A stretch of DNA of 64,000 nucleotides, from positions 1 through 64,000 of IMG/VR virus record IMGVR_UViG_3300043424_000108; one strand, given 5' to 3'. Origin of the DNA: a virus. The notes below the pieces were generated by a model. That model ran no database searches. It had not been told where the DNA came from and worked only from the letters and a program-made list of their open reading frames with translations. This document shows, piece by piece, positions 45,201 through 53,350 of the stretch. How positions within the stretch are numbered: the stretch's first letter is position 1; every line of letters starts with the position of its first letter. Both the position numbers and the translations under genes were made by a program.

Positions 45201-48200
45201 CATAGAAAGATACAAGCCATCTATCGCTCTTAACTTTACTTCTTTGATCTCTGAATTTACATTATCTTGGTTAATCTCAAAGTTATCACTAAACACAACC
45301 TCAGGATCTTCTTCTTCTAGTATTCCTGATTCTTCTAGTACCTCATTACTTATAGTATCAGGGGTATTAGTTACTTCAGATTCATTAGCTACATTAGTAG
45401 GGTTATCTGATAAGTTCTGAATACTAGATAAGCGAGTTAATAACTGTTCTAGAAGATCTCTTCTTCCAGGACTTATAAAATCTAAAGAACTCACATCTAC
45501 TACACCCGCTTTAATAGAATCAAAGACAATCTCTACCTCTGCTTCGTGATTAGAGAACAAAGCCAATAATGCGCTTCTTACCTTACTAACACTTCCTAGA
45601 TTAGAAACGTTGTTATAGATTGCAGTATTTCTTTGGGAGATAAAGATCTTTCTATCTTCGTCATCCATCTCGTTATCACTTAGTACTTCATTTAAGTCTT
45701 CTAAGTCTTGGATAAACGCATTGTAGACATCTTGATCTACATCATCTCTTCTTCCTGGGATATTAACTACTGGACTAGGAGTTACTACTGGTGCAGAAGG
45801 AGTAGCGGAGAAGTTGTTGACTACGGAAACATTAGGCGCTACTTCCATAGCAATCTTATTCATCTCAATAATCTTTGCTCTAGAGTTTTCACGAGATAAT
45901 CCCCTAGTAGAGATACTGTAAAGGTTGTTTTGGATAGCGTCTACATCATTTTGCAGATCAGTAATAGTATTTGGGTTCTGTTCTTTTTGGACTCTATGTT
46001 CTTCTAATTCAGCAGCAAGAACAAATCTCTGAAAATCGTTTAAATGATCGTGAGCACCTTCTTCTAATTCTCCAGTTGCCAACTCGTCCTCAGACAATTC
46101 AGCAATTGCAAGTTGTCTCTCTTGTATGTTTTTAGTTTCAGGGTTTCTTAAGTTCTTAGGTACTTCACTTTGGAACTCATCTCCTGTTAGCTGCATTCTT
46201 GTCTCTAATTCCTCTTGAATAGATCTAATAAGCTGAGGAACAGATTCATCATAGGTTTTAGGTCCCTGAACTTGTTCAGCAACTAATGGAGCGTTCTGCA
46301 ATTCAAACTTAGCATCAATACCTTGAATTCTATCAAGAGCAGGCATAAAGGTATCTCTTGCTAATGTTAACTCCAAAGAAGTAAGTTGTTCTGGATTAGT
46401 CTCTAGAGTATTTCTGAAAGTGTTTACTCTTTCTACAATATTTGCATCGACTGTAGATTGAAACTTCTTATATTGTTCACTTACAAACTCGTATCTCTCG
46501 TCCCCTACAGGTACACTCAATAAAGATTGTCTTGTTTGTTCTGCTATACCCAACAAAGAGGTAAGTCTGGTTTCAGGACTTATTGCTGCTTTTGCTTGAC
46601 TATCAAACAACTTAGAGATAATTGCTTTTTTATCTGCTTCCTCTAAGCCAGCATATTTGTCAGCGAGTTTCTTTGTGGTAAGAATCTCTTTGCTAGTCTT
46701 AGCCAAAGAGTCTTCGTATTCTTTTAATTGTTCTGGGGATAGTTGAGTGGGGTCTACATTCAACAAATCTTCTTGAAACAACTGATTATTAAAATAGCTA
46801 AACTGAAGTTCTTTGTCATCTAACAGGTTTGTTAGATTCTTAATATTCTTCATTTCAGGAATAGAATCCAGTCTTCTAGATAGATTATCTACTGCGGCTG
46901 TTTGCTTTAATCCTTCTTCTTTAGTTAACTTATTTAATTGTACTTTGTTAGCAATAAGCTGTTTGTACTTTTCAGGGTTGTTTGCAATATTCCATCTTGC
47001 TTGGTCAAGTCGTTCCTTTTTTATAGCACTCTTAGAAAATGCAGTTGTAGCTCCTGAGACAAACAAAGAAGGAATAAACCCTTCTACAAATGTATCTAAG
47101 AAAGCATCTCCAGTAATTTGATTAGTTTCTTCTACTTCAAAGTTCTGAGAAGAAGCATACTTGTCTACAAAGTAATTTCCTACAAGTGAACCAAGTTCTT
47201 CTATAGACTCCTGAGATGCTCCTGACAAAGTTCTGCGTATTGCAGCAGGGGCCATCAACATAGCCGCCTTAGATGGACTCAATGCTCCCTTAGGTAACAA
47301 TCCTAAAAGTAGATCTCTTTGAGTAGTTAAGCGACTTAAGTTAGCAGGGTCTAGTTTACCTAACTTAGCAAAAGCAGGATCTAATGCACCAAAGGCTACC
47401 TTGCCACTAAACATGTTAACATCAGGAACAATAGTTTCAGTAAGACCTTCTACTCCTGCCCTCATCAATGCTACTTTAAATGCAGCATCTCCATTTTTAA
47501 AATTAGAACGTTCTTCTGCGTAGAATCTAGGGAAAGTAGTAGATGTTACTACACCCATGGTTGAGATTCTTGGTGCCCAGTTCTTTACAAAGCTAGCTGT
47601 ACCTGCTTCACTTAATCCAGCAGCAGCTCCAATTCTTCCATAAGTTAGTCCAGCACCTCTACCGATAGCACCAACTCCTTTAGACAAAAGAATAGTTGTA
47701 GCTACATCTGTAGCAATAGGCAATACCTGTTCTGCAGCAGACCAAAGATTCCAAGTTTTGTTACCGTTTTTATCTGTCCAACTAACTTGGCTCATAGTTA
47801 CCCTGTTACCGTGAATGTCACGAGTAATCTCAGAGTCATCAATTTTGTTGTTTTTGTTTAAGTCTTTTCCTACAAAATATGTTGGAGGAGCAGCATACTC
47901 TGCATCTGACTTAATTTTGTATCCTAGTTCTTCTGCTCCAGCAAGGTAAGCTAGTCCTGATACCTGCTTAAGGAAGTTAGATTTAATTTGTTGACCTGAT
48001 CTGTAGAGAGTTTCTCCTATAGAACCTTGATCACCTTCAGCCAACATTTCATTTCTATAGACTTCTTGTTTCTCTCTTTCCTTCTTACGAGTATACTGTT
48101 CGGGATAAAACTGCTTTAAGTAGTTGTCCTCTATAGTATACGGCTTCAGTTTGTTACTTAAGTTTTTAGAGTAGTTAAGTTCTTTACTTACGTTTGCTTT

Positions 48201-49085
48201 TTGTAAAGCTAAAGCGTTCTTTTCCTGTTGGTTTACAGACTGTTTAATTTGTGCATCGAGATCAGAAATCTGTTTTTGGTAATTAGCAACTTTTTCATCT
48301 ACAGCATTTTTCATTGCGTAGTTGTATTGCATCTCCATACCAGAGTATAGATCATCATCTGTCTTTAAACGAGTCGACTTAAAAGTAGATAAGTCCTCTT
48401 CATTGTATATTCTTGATCCTACTCTATGAGACTCAAAGTCAGCCAATCCATCTAATATAGATTTATCGGTAGTCTGATTTGATTTAATGTTTAGAGAAAG
48501 CCTTTGATTAGGGTTAGAGGTATTTAACATCTTTTCTCTATCCTCCAAAGAATTCTCAGCAAAGAAAGCATCAGCCTGAGACTTAGCTAGTTTAGAAGTG
48601 TTGATCTGATTTACTCTATCTACTAGTTCTGTATAGGACTTTCTCAAAAGCTCTTTGTTCTTACCGTTAAGACTAGAGTTAGATATACGGTTGTACTTAT
48701 CCCTCAACTCACTTAAAGCCTTTTGACTCTCCTCTATAGTTCCTTCCCTAAGTATTCTATTAAATACATTAGCAGATTCCTTTAACTCATTCTTAGTAGC
48801 TAAGTCAAGTTCTAGGTTAGGTATAGCGTAGGCACCAAAATCTCCTGTAATGTTTCTATAGGAAGCATTTATGTCTGCTGCACTAGCTTTTATATCCCCT
48901 TCTAAAATACTTTCTACCTCTTTACCGATAGTCAACTGTGCCTCAAATGGTTGGACAGCAGCACCACTTACTTGAGCAGCCCTAGTTAAGTTGGTAGCAC
49001 TTTCTAATCCTGAAAGTTGTTTAGATTTTGTAAAAGGATCTAATCCTTGACTTTGTAATAATGCAATTATAGGATCTTGTGGCAT
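36297..49085 (-). CDS. Giant virion RNA polymerase polyprotein (4262 aa)
   Basis: The polymerase part is around residues 3120-3250: RIPGSGYNTIESFEV, ILVPDEMVVKSGSDYDIDKLF (D3207, D3209, D3211). This is the double-psi beta-barrel DxDxD signature of crAss-like and YonO-type RNA polymerases, which bind the catalytic Mg. The protein also has HEAWHEF at residue 1826, a zincin-type HExxH, several hydrophobic segments near residues 360-510 (LPIATDVATTILLSK, VGAIGRGAGL), and long coiled coils. Crass-like phages package such polymerases to transcribe early genes; here all parts sit in one 12.8-kb frame. The function is inferred from the motif and known phages. Confidence 0.8.
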   Translation of the reverse strand: MPQDPIIALLQSQGLDPFTKSKQLSGLESATNLTRAAQVSGAAVQPFEAQLTIGKEVESILEGDIKASAADINASYRNITGDFGAYAIPNLELDLATKNELKESANVFNRILREGTIEESQKALSELRDKYNRISNSSLNGKNKELLRKSYTELVDRVNQINTSKLAKSQADAFFAENSLEDREKMLNTSNPNQRLSLNIKSNQTTDKSILDGLADFESHRVGSRIYNEEDLSTFKSTRLKTDDDLYSGMEMQYNYAMKNAVDEKVANYQKQISDLDAQIKQSVNQQEKNALALQKANVSKELNYSKNLSNKLKPYTIEDNYLKQFYPEQYTRKKEREKQEVYRNEMLAEGDQGSIGETLYRSGQQIKSNFLKQVSGLAYLAGAEELGYKIKSDAEYAAPPTYFVGKDLNKNNKIDDSEITRDIHGNRVTMSQVSWTDKNGNKTWNLWSAAEQVLPIATDVATTILLSKGVGAIGRGAGLTYGRIGAAAGLSEAGTASFVKNWAPRISTMGVVTSTTFPRFYAEERSNFKNGDAAFKVALMRAGVEGLTETIVPDVNMFSGKVAFGALDPAFAKLGKLDPANLSRLTTQRDLLLGLLPKGALSPSKAAMLMAPAAIRRTLSGASQESIEELGSLVGNYFVDKYASSQNFEVEETNQITGDAFLDTFVEGFIPSLFVSGATTAFSKSAIKKERLDQARWNIANNPEKYKQLIANKVQLNKLTKEEGLKQTAAVDNLSRRLDSIPEMKNIKNLTNLLDDKELQFSYFNNQLFQEDLLNVDPTQLSPEQLKEYEDSLAKTSKEILTTKKLADKYAGLEEADKKAIISKLFDSQAKAAISPETRLTSLLGIAEQTRQSLLSVPVGDERYEFVSEQYKKFQSTVDANIVERVNTFRNTLETNPEQLTSLELTLARDTFMPALDRIQGIDAKFELQNAPLVAEQVQGPKTYDESVPQLIRSIQEELETRMQLTGDEFQSEVPKNLRNPETKNIQERQLAIAELSEDELATGELEEGAHDHLNDFQRFVLAAELEEHRVQKEQNPNTITDLQNDVDAIQNNLYSISTRGLSRENSRAKIIEMNKIAMEVAPNVSVVNNFSATPSAPVVTPSPVVNIPGRRDDVDQDVYNAFIQDLEDLNEVLSDNEMDDEDRKIFISQRNTAIYNNVSNLGSVSKVRSALLALFSNHEAEVEIVFDSIKAGVVDVSSLDFISPGRRDLLEQLLTRLSSIQNLSDNPTNVANESEVTNTPDTISNEVLEESGILEEEDPEVVFSDNFEINQDNVNSEIKEVKLRAIDGLYLSMPTVDSVTDNSYDDSTINLGSDIITSYSEDTRSGTYRDMSIRIQSMMGIYKFILSDQDYATIEELRQKKSLNEEEKARLVEVFNRQQIPLHDKSFVGAVLNNPKLLGSGVGSVFVDSKGDLIRFNPQGRPTSSTTGNVFVALLPDSTASPKLKEIRATVAKGKIVTSRIEGIVPGFSKVRPLSQAVGESIKVITTPNGLVIPRRGAQKDYLLKPGSVHLEKENVRNPYTGVNIPTNGNTLQVLVNAFNEGTLPTTIDESIRTNAAAFLEYLSQQINSVYIKGIKEGKQTTGIRFFKKSNLYLCATASQKLIVKYVEVGQDGKNYYRNSQNQQEDLLKMGETSYKLVRESLVKQNKPYQALVVNKNNEISTKNFDTYTDFIKSPEFGATFLREENRSLSFSSDYKVSDNSTVDVVNDNINVIPEPVVVLPVEQPADQPTQPTGQQPRKVRTRPTLLPDNISPSESEFFRERLLDNQITEKQNQQAKAWVSNHPIFKNTPFIFNNTISHPEAYAVWSKAGIFLFEGANYAEAYHEAWHEFSQLYLTPEQKSALYAEARSIYGDLSFVELEERLAEDFRAYALSGGVTMPEALKKAKESKSIFKQIWDFISNLFSDKKTIDHYFSRLHKGNLTQFKRNESNQYFTKLYSGKYSYQDSEGVSHTLSFKDSKALLDDLDSIYVSIANNQFKDKGINFVNIVSSGKNANIVYSYMEKSLFNDYEALTKEYEKTNNQSLIPKINQLVDLLDNFQSAAQFHKLNSSIFEDNIKKQILNERIEEFEKVNSEFASYEASVNEMSNKQLASQVLVNALRTLPKYENGRMVFHPIYGTTILSDFNTNWNILQRRLSGTNSYADLYSRVEEIAEEYPQFNQFLQYLPAPDSSIARTSSMNFKNEFFSLFSMPYIEGYTANIKRDEEGNISEVRVFQANSLDSLNIRKKYDLDFSLTSTPYTARNEETGTFYLNTQKYFGNFPGVPPAPKDQEDYRDYNQALYNMLTPLGFNLSPAAVELFLNEDATIQESRVRLIYEKLSSLSQVKKYIMSPLADLSIEHEISTPKGKKKVDGENRNISAIIQYEVQANPEYVDDMRYNADQKQIWSVNQHTFMSKVLGVLNDSVLYPTIDSVYEELPHLNPKNNPGVQGSFVLTYLFNNGGNRIVDKIGNQLVPRKVELGNLLGIKTSYEGEKTIDANESKKHYVDIIGLTRYGIEEINRLSGKSTTRALVLERKLREHIGLQVGNNEADAFSVYNGVPTDLFNSIILPLIKSEVDVTLKNSSKYRIAAYDEDSSPKLAYFHKIFNAGQRTALLNAFKSPEPGKSLKDIFEGMPEYKDILTRFNFYIRAQANKSKAILGNDYALTTPELMKYHFFSAVSRIEQHKIFFNHPYYYKNPKDIEKRLSAWNAFGSYATLDLQNLEYLTSNKSGLTMYSGRDAFQAYANKTGIKVNPNRANADQISYLVLEDQLVKSVTASKSKVYGKSKEAYTNNKKAAKQDAAAFCTLDFFRKFYALTKSGLTPEMVDEFKRQDAIYKKHLEIKTAPEYEQEALRKELLDLLNQGPFYKFTIKKLQYSGHNKIESGESVPVFHKYSMKPILPSEMVNDAELEGILQKLHASSADYAVFESGTKIAETVESVSLFDDKNKVDPQASPTGVIDMKYLKEQVLVENKEDFNNIFSTQLRKLIYKDLVSEKEEELYGEYKNIIESLTNFDKINFLEQLADKQKLVEFLIREISKKNASESTKDLLQLKADGTLMHTLDSMIDRTIMESAIVSSVRNQVIRQKVPGAQRVQYPVSLIRPSRKLAYYDVQGGKVTKAEVIVSFSKGYYPLLNLISPVDGEPIGELDANGKPFNPHTALTRLNEAIQNPKFRMDNASQLAMMAIRIPGSGYNTIESFEVVEFLPEESGEIILVPDEMVVKSGSDYDIDKLFCYDPHLEQDGTMISTREFQSPEEALATKNAILDKIHENKETIRTFVADKNLLVNELRDLLTEKGFNPDTKLKELYLELQSLKGVEEEELVEAGVTAADLLRLQEKFTSGISETKSKVSDEVKSRIKAIRFVLSTASDRELSQEIGYINDTIADIIEENTSLTKQLKSIRGQYTNALLLNMAERMSQPEVFQALITPNEIKRIDAAVKEFGNVSPAATADLTNIINPIYQLYVFSLNTYKNSLGTDAKNNVFHSLLQKTKFYRQDKAAIYEYILDANRTEEGYIDFSRVYNVDGEPISLLTGEMINAHVDIEKNDGIARIGLNNVITPVVNYVTMAGTRFNDIVNIINRSAGLDEEGRKIRSSILRYSKGESLDSITKDILSRVPEGHVVRELIAKSTTKYGVISRSALKRNVNNKFRSNLTPETAKQNLLEVEDAYHDLARLGLFLELEDQTRDLATISLSVDYDTFSPQNFESFRSSVVELAKYVKPGTKEYKIFNQEGLNDIIYNSVVSPYQIQQDVLDKFVEVFPISANSKITNKILVEYARLKTANRKLDYDKLSRTFKNDLLYSLFINNVPEVREFETYLDKKNPGNIGSMYLNLKSRLASRGITAENDVFNMVSINSEVDSDYVRTGITQTDLNYSVDILKEEFEKGLNWSHPALDPNNPSDSDLIGDMQGFFRAFVYAGIIGTQLNKKFDSYLPLIPESIYTLPMTDIINNFVEELDVTPEEGTTPYITQFIARFNENHPEFRRLDVPPALNYYKDYVLSRPNTVDMSVVKQSELQLEEKEEISATEVASIYLKTSAGIVAKHKSPETRSKSLRSQISINPTIFNTGVFVEPVTEEETVDLVIQKSNNPYEIAQQIVFFDKNFNFESIVGGTKVGVIYDFFLGGKINSESVRQAYDNRLFNVSNTPGIKDYVGRTSKSGEPYENIDQVALSLSAQSGQEIEVQDIVDFISENPKGLNQFKEKFLETLRDLQKAGKSLVGTEMTPADARFLVDSYNKATRIQATPELSTFDVTQFSDLESGKLLQESFSKLRELNNNLSKNC

Positions 49086-49120
49086 GTATTAAATATTAAA
49101 ATGAAAGCTAAGATTATAAA

Positions 49121-49128
49121 CAAATATA
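49121..49128 (-). promoter_or_regulatory. TATATTTG -7 box before the RNA-polymerase gene
   Basis: CAAATATA on the plus strand, 36 bases before the start at 49085. No strong -33 element was found. It matches the other late boxes in sequence and in position, just upstream of a large late gene. Confidence 0.45.
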
Positions 49129-49146
49129 AGTAATTATAAGTGATTA

Positions 49147-50868
49147 TTACTTCTTGTCTATATCCCCACTATACTTGGTTGTAGTACTTGTTTTTATAAT
49201 TCCAGTACCGTCATCAGAAGTAGTAATACTAGTATCAGGAACTCCAATGTAGAAATTGCCTAAGTTAGCAGAGTTCCTCAAGAAGTCAAAGGATTGTATA
49301 CCTCCCACTGTTTCACTGAATGCTCCTGTAACATTTACAGGAAGACTTGCATTAGCTCCAGATATATTTTGACTTATACCTGTTCTGATCTTTCCTAGGT
49401 CTTCTCTAAGTTTTCTGTTAGTGGTCTCATAATCTAATCCTTCCATACCTGTAAGTAAGGAAGTAATAGCTTGTTGGTATTTAGCATTGATTCCTCTTTT
49501 AGGAAGTTTAGCTAAAGCTTGTTCAATATAAAACAACTGTCTTTCTCCTGTAGCCTTCTGTGCCCTTCTTAGGTTATTTACAGCTTCGTTTAGGTTAGAG
49601 GTTGCTCCTGAGTTTCCGTCTTTACTTGCTTGATCAGCAATAATAGATAATCCTGCTGCAATCTTATCAAAGTTTTGGAATACAGGTTTAATAGCTGAAG
49701 TATCTACTTGATAACCTACCTTTTGAGTTAAGTTAGCTAAGTCAATTGCAGTTTTTCTATCTGCGTTAATCTTACGCATTTGTCTAGCATCCTCGTTAGC
49801 TTGCTTCCAATACTCGTTAGTAATAAGATCTCTACTTACTTTTTGACTAGCGTACATGTTACCCATGTTGGTAGCAAACTTATCTTGGTAGATTTCCATG
49901 TACTCTCCTAAGTCAAAATCCTCTAGAGTAGTAGAAGCTTTTTGTTCGGCAAGTAATCTAGATTGTTCGTAGTAAGTTGCTTTTTGTTTAGCCTGCTCTA
50001 ACTGAGATTTAACTGTAGCTGATCCAGTAGTGTTATATGCTCTTTCTAATCTAGCTGCCTCCTCCTTAAACATCCTAGCATTTTCTCCTGCTGTAGCTGC
50101 CTTAGTCTGCATATCTTCTACATAACCTTGATAAGCATTATCTTTTCCTACTTGCTCTAAACTGTAACCTGCATCCATCTGAAACTGACGCAATTTATTT
50201 GGATCAGTAGCAATAAATGCCTTAAACTTATTAGCTAGGTCAGTTGTATTATATCCTTCTACTGTTACCTTTTCAATGTAAGCAGGTCCCATAGCAGAAC
50301 GCATATTAAACGACTCATCTTGATTAGGTTTTTGAGTCTTCATAAACTCCATCCAATCTTTAGAAAGATCTACATAAGGAGTATACTCTTTACCATAACC
50401 AATCTTCTGTCCCAACTTACCACTTTGCATGTAGTCATTAACGTCCTTCATATAGTAGAAGTCGTTAACTACACTACGTTCTCCTGGCTTCATCTTAGAC
50501 AATTGTTCTTGTCTACGAGCTACTTCTTTACCGTTAGAGATAGCAGTAGTTATATATTGATCTCTTTCTAAAGGCTTACCTATGTTAAGTACTGATTGTA
50601 CGTTTGCTTTATTTGAAAAGTCTAGTCCAGCACTATTGCTGATAGCTTTAACTAGGTTACCCATAGACTTATCAAAGTACTCCTTCTCTACATCTGTAAG
50701 AATGGAACTTCTTAGACTGTGATAAGAGTCAATATTCTGTTGCACCTTAGCAACTCCCTCATCATACATCTCTTGCTTTTTAGAAGCAAACTTGATTAAC
50801 TCGTCTGCTGGTAGAGGAGAGATATAGTCTGGGTATTCAAACTTAGTATGTTGTGCTGAAATTGGCAT
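49147..50868 (-). CDS. Large helical virion/cargo-like protein
   Basis: A 573-aa protein that is mainly alpha-helical and coiled-coil-rich (LARAYNTTGSATVKSQLEQAKQKATYYEQSR-type repeats), with N-terminal MPISAQHTKFEYPDYISPLPADEL. It lies between the RNA-polymerase gene and a second cargo-like gene, the place where crAss-like phages carry ejected virion proteins. No catalytic motif was found. Placement and composition are the only support. Confidence 0.6.
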   Translation of the reverse strand: MPISAQHTKFEYPDYISPLPADELIKFASKKQEMYDEGVAKVQQNIDSYHSLRSSILTDVEKEYFDKSMGNLVKAISNSAGLDFSNKANVQSVLNIGKPLERDQYITTAISNGKEVARRQEQLSKMKPGERSVVNDFYYMKDVNDYMQSGKLGQKIGYGKEYTPYVDLSKDWMEFMKTQKPNQDESFNMRSAMGPAYIEKVTVEGYNTTDLANKFKAFIATDPNKLRQFQMDAGYSLEQVGKDNAYQGYVEDMQTKAATAGENARMFKEEAARLERAYNTTGSATVKSQLEQAKQKATYYEQSRLLAEQKASTTLEDFDLGEYMEIYQDKFATNMGNMYASQKVSRDLITNEYWKQANEDARQMRKINADRKTAIDLANLTQKVGYQVDTSAIKPVFQNFDKIAAGLSIIADQASKDGNSGATSNLNEAVNNLRRAQKATGERQLFYIEQALAKLPKRGINAKYQQAITSLLTGMEGLDYETTNRKLREDLGKIRTGISQNISGANASLPVNVTGAFSETVGGIQSFDFLRNSANLGNFYIGVPDTSITTSDDGTGIIKTSTTTKYSGDIDKK

Positions 50869-50871
50869 GGT

Positions 50872-53064
50872 TTAGGATTTAGATTTTTTATACATTCCCT
50901 TTTTAGCTGTGGTCTTCGACTGGTTCTCTTGTGCCTTCATGTAATTATAATAATCAAAAGCGGCTTTCATATTTTCAGGAAGAGTTATTTGACCCTCTGA
51001 AGTAACATCGAATCCAGGCGCAACAATAGGGATACCCATAGCTTTAAGGTTTTCGTCTTGTTCAAATTTAGCTCTTTTATCTACTAAACTTGCAACTGCT
51101 GATTGTTTTTCTGCAGACTGAGCATCTCTTGCTTGTCCTACTAAGTTATTATATACACGATCAAAAGCCTGAGCATTGAACTGATCTGCACTCATAGACA
51201 TTTGTGCATTAGCCATATCTGCCTGAGAACGTGATTGGGCATCATAGTTTTGTTTAGACTGAAAAGCCTTTTGCTTAGCATCTAGTCCTGCAATATAAGC
51301 CATATTAGGATCAGCTCCACTTCTAATAGCTGCTGTACCCATGTTATCAATATCCTGTAGTTCGCTTTGAATGTTCAAAGTCTGAGGACGAACATAAGGA
51401 GCATCTATCTCTGGAATAGCATAAGAGTAAATTTCTTGTGCTTGAGCAAGTCCCATAGCTTCAGGAATAGCTTGATACAAAGGAAAGTTACCTGGAGTAT
51501 ATTTACCTGTCTTAGCAGCTTGTGCATCAGAAACTTTTGTTCCTGAAGTATCTTGTGCAGCTTCAGTAGGAGTGGTAGCAGGGGTTTTAGGTTCAAAGTT
51601 AGGCAACTGTCTTGATGCAGTATACAAACCTAACTTAGAATCAATAGAACGTTGACTACCTTCTTCTGGAACAAAGCCCATCTCAGAAGCAAACTTATCT
51701 GCTTCTTCAGGAGTATAGCCAGCTTTTAATGCTCTGTTTCTAACTTCCTCAGTGTATGCAACCTGTGCTCTACGCATTTGATCCTTATTCTTAGGATCAA
51801 AGATTTCTCCTTGTGCTTCTACGTCCTTTATAAACCAATCATAATTCTTTTTAAATAAATCTAAGTTAGACTCCTGACCATATACTCCTGAAGGAAGTGT
51901 AGATTGAAGTCCAGGAACTTCTGCCACCAACAAAGAAGTCTTGGGGTCCATCTTAGCAACCTTAGCACGAGTACCAGGTTGGTAAGTGGGGATAGGCTCT
52001 TTTACGTCTGATCCATCTAACATTACTAAAGGTGTTGTTTCTTTTTTAGTAACTCCTCCATATTTCATTTCTGCAAGTATTTTTTCTTGCACATTTTTGG
52101 GAAGTGCTTTGAAACCAGGATTATCTATGCCTGCACCATTCTTTGCCTGAAGTTCTCCATTAGAGTCACCATTAAGAATTTGTTGGTCTCTAAAAAGATC
52201 ATCAAGTATTTTTTGATTACGCTGCATCATTAAGCCTGCAGTGTCCTTATCTACTTGTTTAGCAAAAGGATTCTCTAAAGTCTTCTTATATGGAGTAATA
52301 TCGTAGTTCTTAGCAATCTGAGCAAAGGTCTTTTTAGATCCTTCTGGCTTTAGATTATTAGAATAGACACGAGTTTGATCAGGTAGATTTGTAGGAATAC
52401 CTCCATTACTATGAGAAGGGCCTGAAGCCATTTCTGTTTCTAGGTTTGGAAGCTGGATGTATTCTCCACCTTCAATTTCTACATCGTTCATGCCTTCGCT
52501 AGCATAACGTTTGTTTATTTTTGCACCCATTTCTGCTTTAATTGTAGGTTGATACTCTGTACCTCCACTTGTTGTACGACCATACATATAGTTGTAGTCG
52601 TAGATGGGTTTAGAGTTTCTTTGTTGTATTGATTCGTTAAGTTTACGTTGATTCTCTAGATCTTGATTATAGGTAAGACCTGCATCTATTCCTAATAATC
52701 CTAGACTAACTAAATCTTTTTCTTGGCCTTTAAACTGGTCAAAGAAGTTTTTATCTAAAGAACCTGAGTCTGTCTTCTTTGTTAACTCGTCTGACTTAGA
52801 GAATCTTTGGTCTTCTGTTGGTACTTGATTATCACTTAATTTAACAAAAGAATTTGCATCCAGAGATAGGTCTATCTTTGGATTAACCTTAGTTTGCCAA
52901 TCCCACGTTTCTTGAGGACTGGGAATAAACCCAGGAATATTCAACAATTCTCCTGGATTATTCTCACTATCTGTAAGTTGTGGATCGGATAGATTAGTAG
53001 GCTTTGGATTTAAGTCATTGCCTCCACCATTACCAAATCTTCTGAATAAGCGATTTCTTAACAT
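50872..53064 (-). CDS. Large virion/cargo-like protein
   Basis: A 730-aa protein with a low-complexity, Asn/Gly/Pro-rich N-terminus (FGNGGGNDLNPKPTN) and a long glutamine-rich central part that looks extended, then a C-terminal coiled coil (NAQMSMSADQFNAQAFDRVYNNL...). The last residues are basic (KKGMYKKSKS). It has a promoter and a terminator upstream. The position matches crAss-like genes for ejected capsid-interior proteins, but no enzymatic motif is seen. Confidence 0.6.
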   Translation of the reverse strand: MLRNRLFRRFGNGGGNDLNPKPTNLSDPQLTDSENNPGELLNIPGFIPSPQETWDWQTKVNPKIDLSLDANSFVKLSDNQVPTEDQRFSKSDELTKKTDSGSLDKNFFDQFKGQEKDLVSLGLLGIDAGLTYNQDLENQRKLNESIQQRNSKPIYDYNYMYGRTTSGGTEYQPTIKAEMGAKINKRYASEGMNDVEIEGGEYIQLPNLETEMASGPSHSNGGIPTNLPDQTRVYSNNLKPEGSKKTFAQIAKNYDITPYKKTLENPFAKQVDKDTAGLMMQRNQKILDDLFRDQQILNGDSNGELQAKNGAGIDNPGFKALPKNVQEKILAEMKYGGVTKKETTPLVMLDGSDVKEPIPTYQPGTRAKVAKMDPKTSLLVAEVPGLQSTLPSGVYGQESNLDLFKKNYDWFIKDVEAQGEIFDPKNKDQMRRAQVAYTEEVRNRALKAGYTPEEADKFASEMGFVPEEGSQRSIDSKLGLYTASRQLPNFEPKTPATTPTEAAQDTSGTKVSDAQAAKTGKYTPGNFPLYQAIPEAMGLAQAQEIYSYAIPEIDAPYVRPQTLNIQSELQDIDNMGTAAIRSGADPNMAYIAGLDAKQKAFQSKQNYDAQSRSQADMANAQMSMSADQFNAQAFDRVYNNLVGQARDAQSAEKQSAVASLVDKRAKFEQDENLKAMGIPIVAPGFDVTSEGQITLPENMKAAFDYYNYMKAQENQSKTTAKKGMYKKSKS

Positions 53065-53127
53065 GTTTTAATTATTTATGTTATTAACATAGAGAGTTAA
53101 TAACTGCTTGAGAATAAGCTAGTTATA

Positions 53128-53158
53128 CAAATATACAAGATTAATAAAAAAAAGCAAG
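53128..53158 (-). promoter_or_regulatory. Bacteroidota-type promoter for the 730-aa gene, fused to the upstream terminator
   Basis: CTTG at 53155-53158, 19 bases, TATATTTG (53128-53135) on the minus strand. The CTTG lies inside the stem of the terminator at 53145-53176, so the two signals share bases. The start codon is 64 bases further on. Confidence 0.55.
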
Positions 53159-53176
53159 GGAGAATTAACTCCCTTG
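53145..53176 (-). terminator. Rho-independent terminator after the small basic gene
   Basis: CAAGGGAG, six-base loop, CTCCCTTG, a perfect eight-pair stem, followed on the minus strand by a run of eight T. It starts within the last codons of the 52-aa gene and closes the operon that begins near 62.8 kb. Confidence 0.8.
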
Positions 53177-53323
53177 TCCTCTGCTTTTCTTAAGATAGTT
53201 TTTGCTAGACTTTAACTTTGAAGCTTTAGTCTTTGCTACAACTCCTTTCCTCCTGATCTTTGGTTTAACTTTAAACTTAGAAGCTGTAGAGGTTGATTTT
53301 GATTTAGATGCTTTAGGTGCCAT
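53165..53323 (-). CDS. Very basic 52-aa protein, possible DNA-condensing or capsid-interior peptide
   Basis: A short frame of 52 residues. It starts MAPKASKSKSTSTASKFK and is one third lysine and arginine (KPKIRRKGVVAKTKASKLK). Its ATG follows a leader with repeated AAAACTA segments and its stop lies inside a terminator stem. The composition resembles histone-like or protamine-like packaging peptides. It is shorter than usual length cut-offs and easily missed; its ordered position before the terminator supports it. Confidence 0.6.
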   Translation of the reverse strand: MAPKASKSKSTSTASKFKVKPKIRRKGVVAKTKASKLKSSKNYLKKSRGQGS

Positions 53324-53350
53324 ATATTTAGTTTTAGTTTTAGTTTAGTT

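Noticed and set aside
36297-49085. Many 60-100-aa open frames on the plus strand within the giant genes
   Set aside because: They overlap a continuous coding frame, lack start signals and have typical shadow-frame composition.
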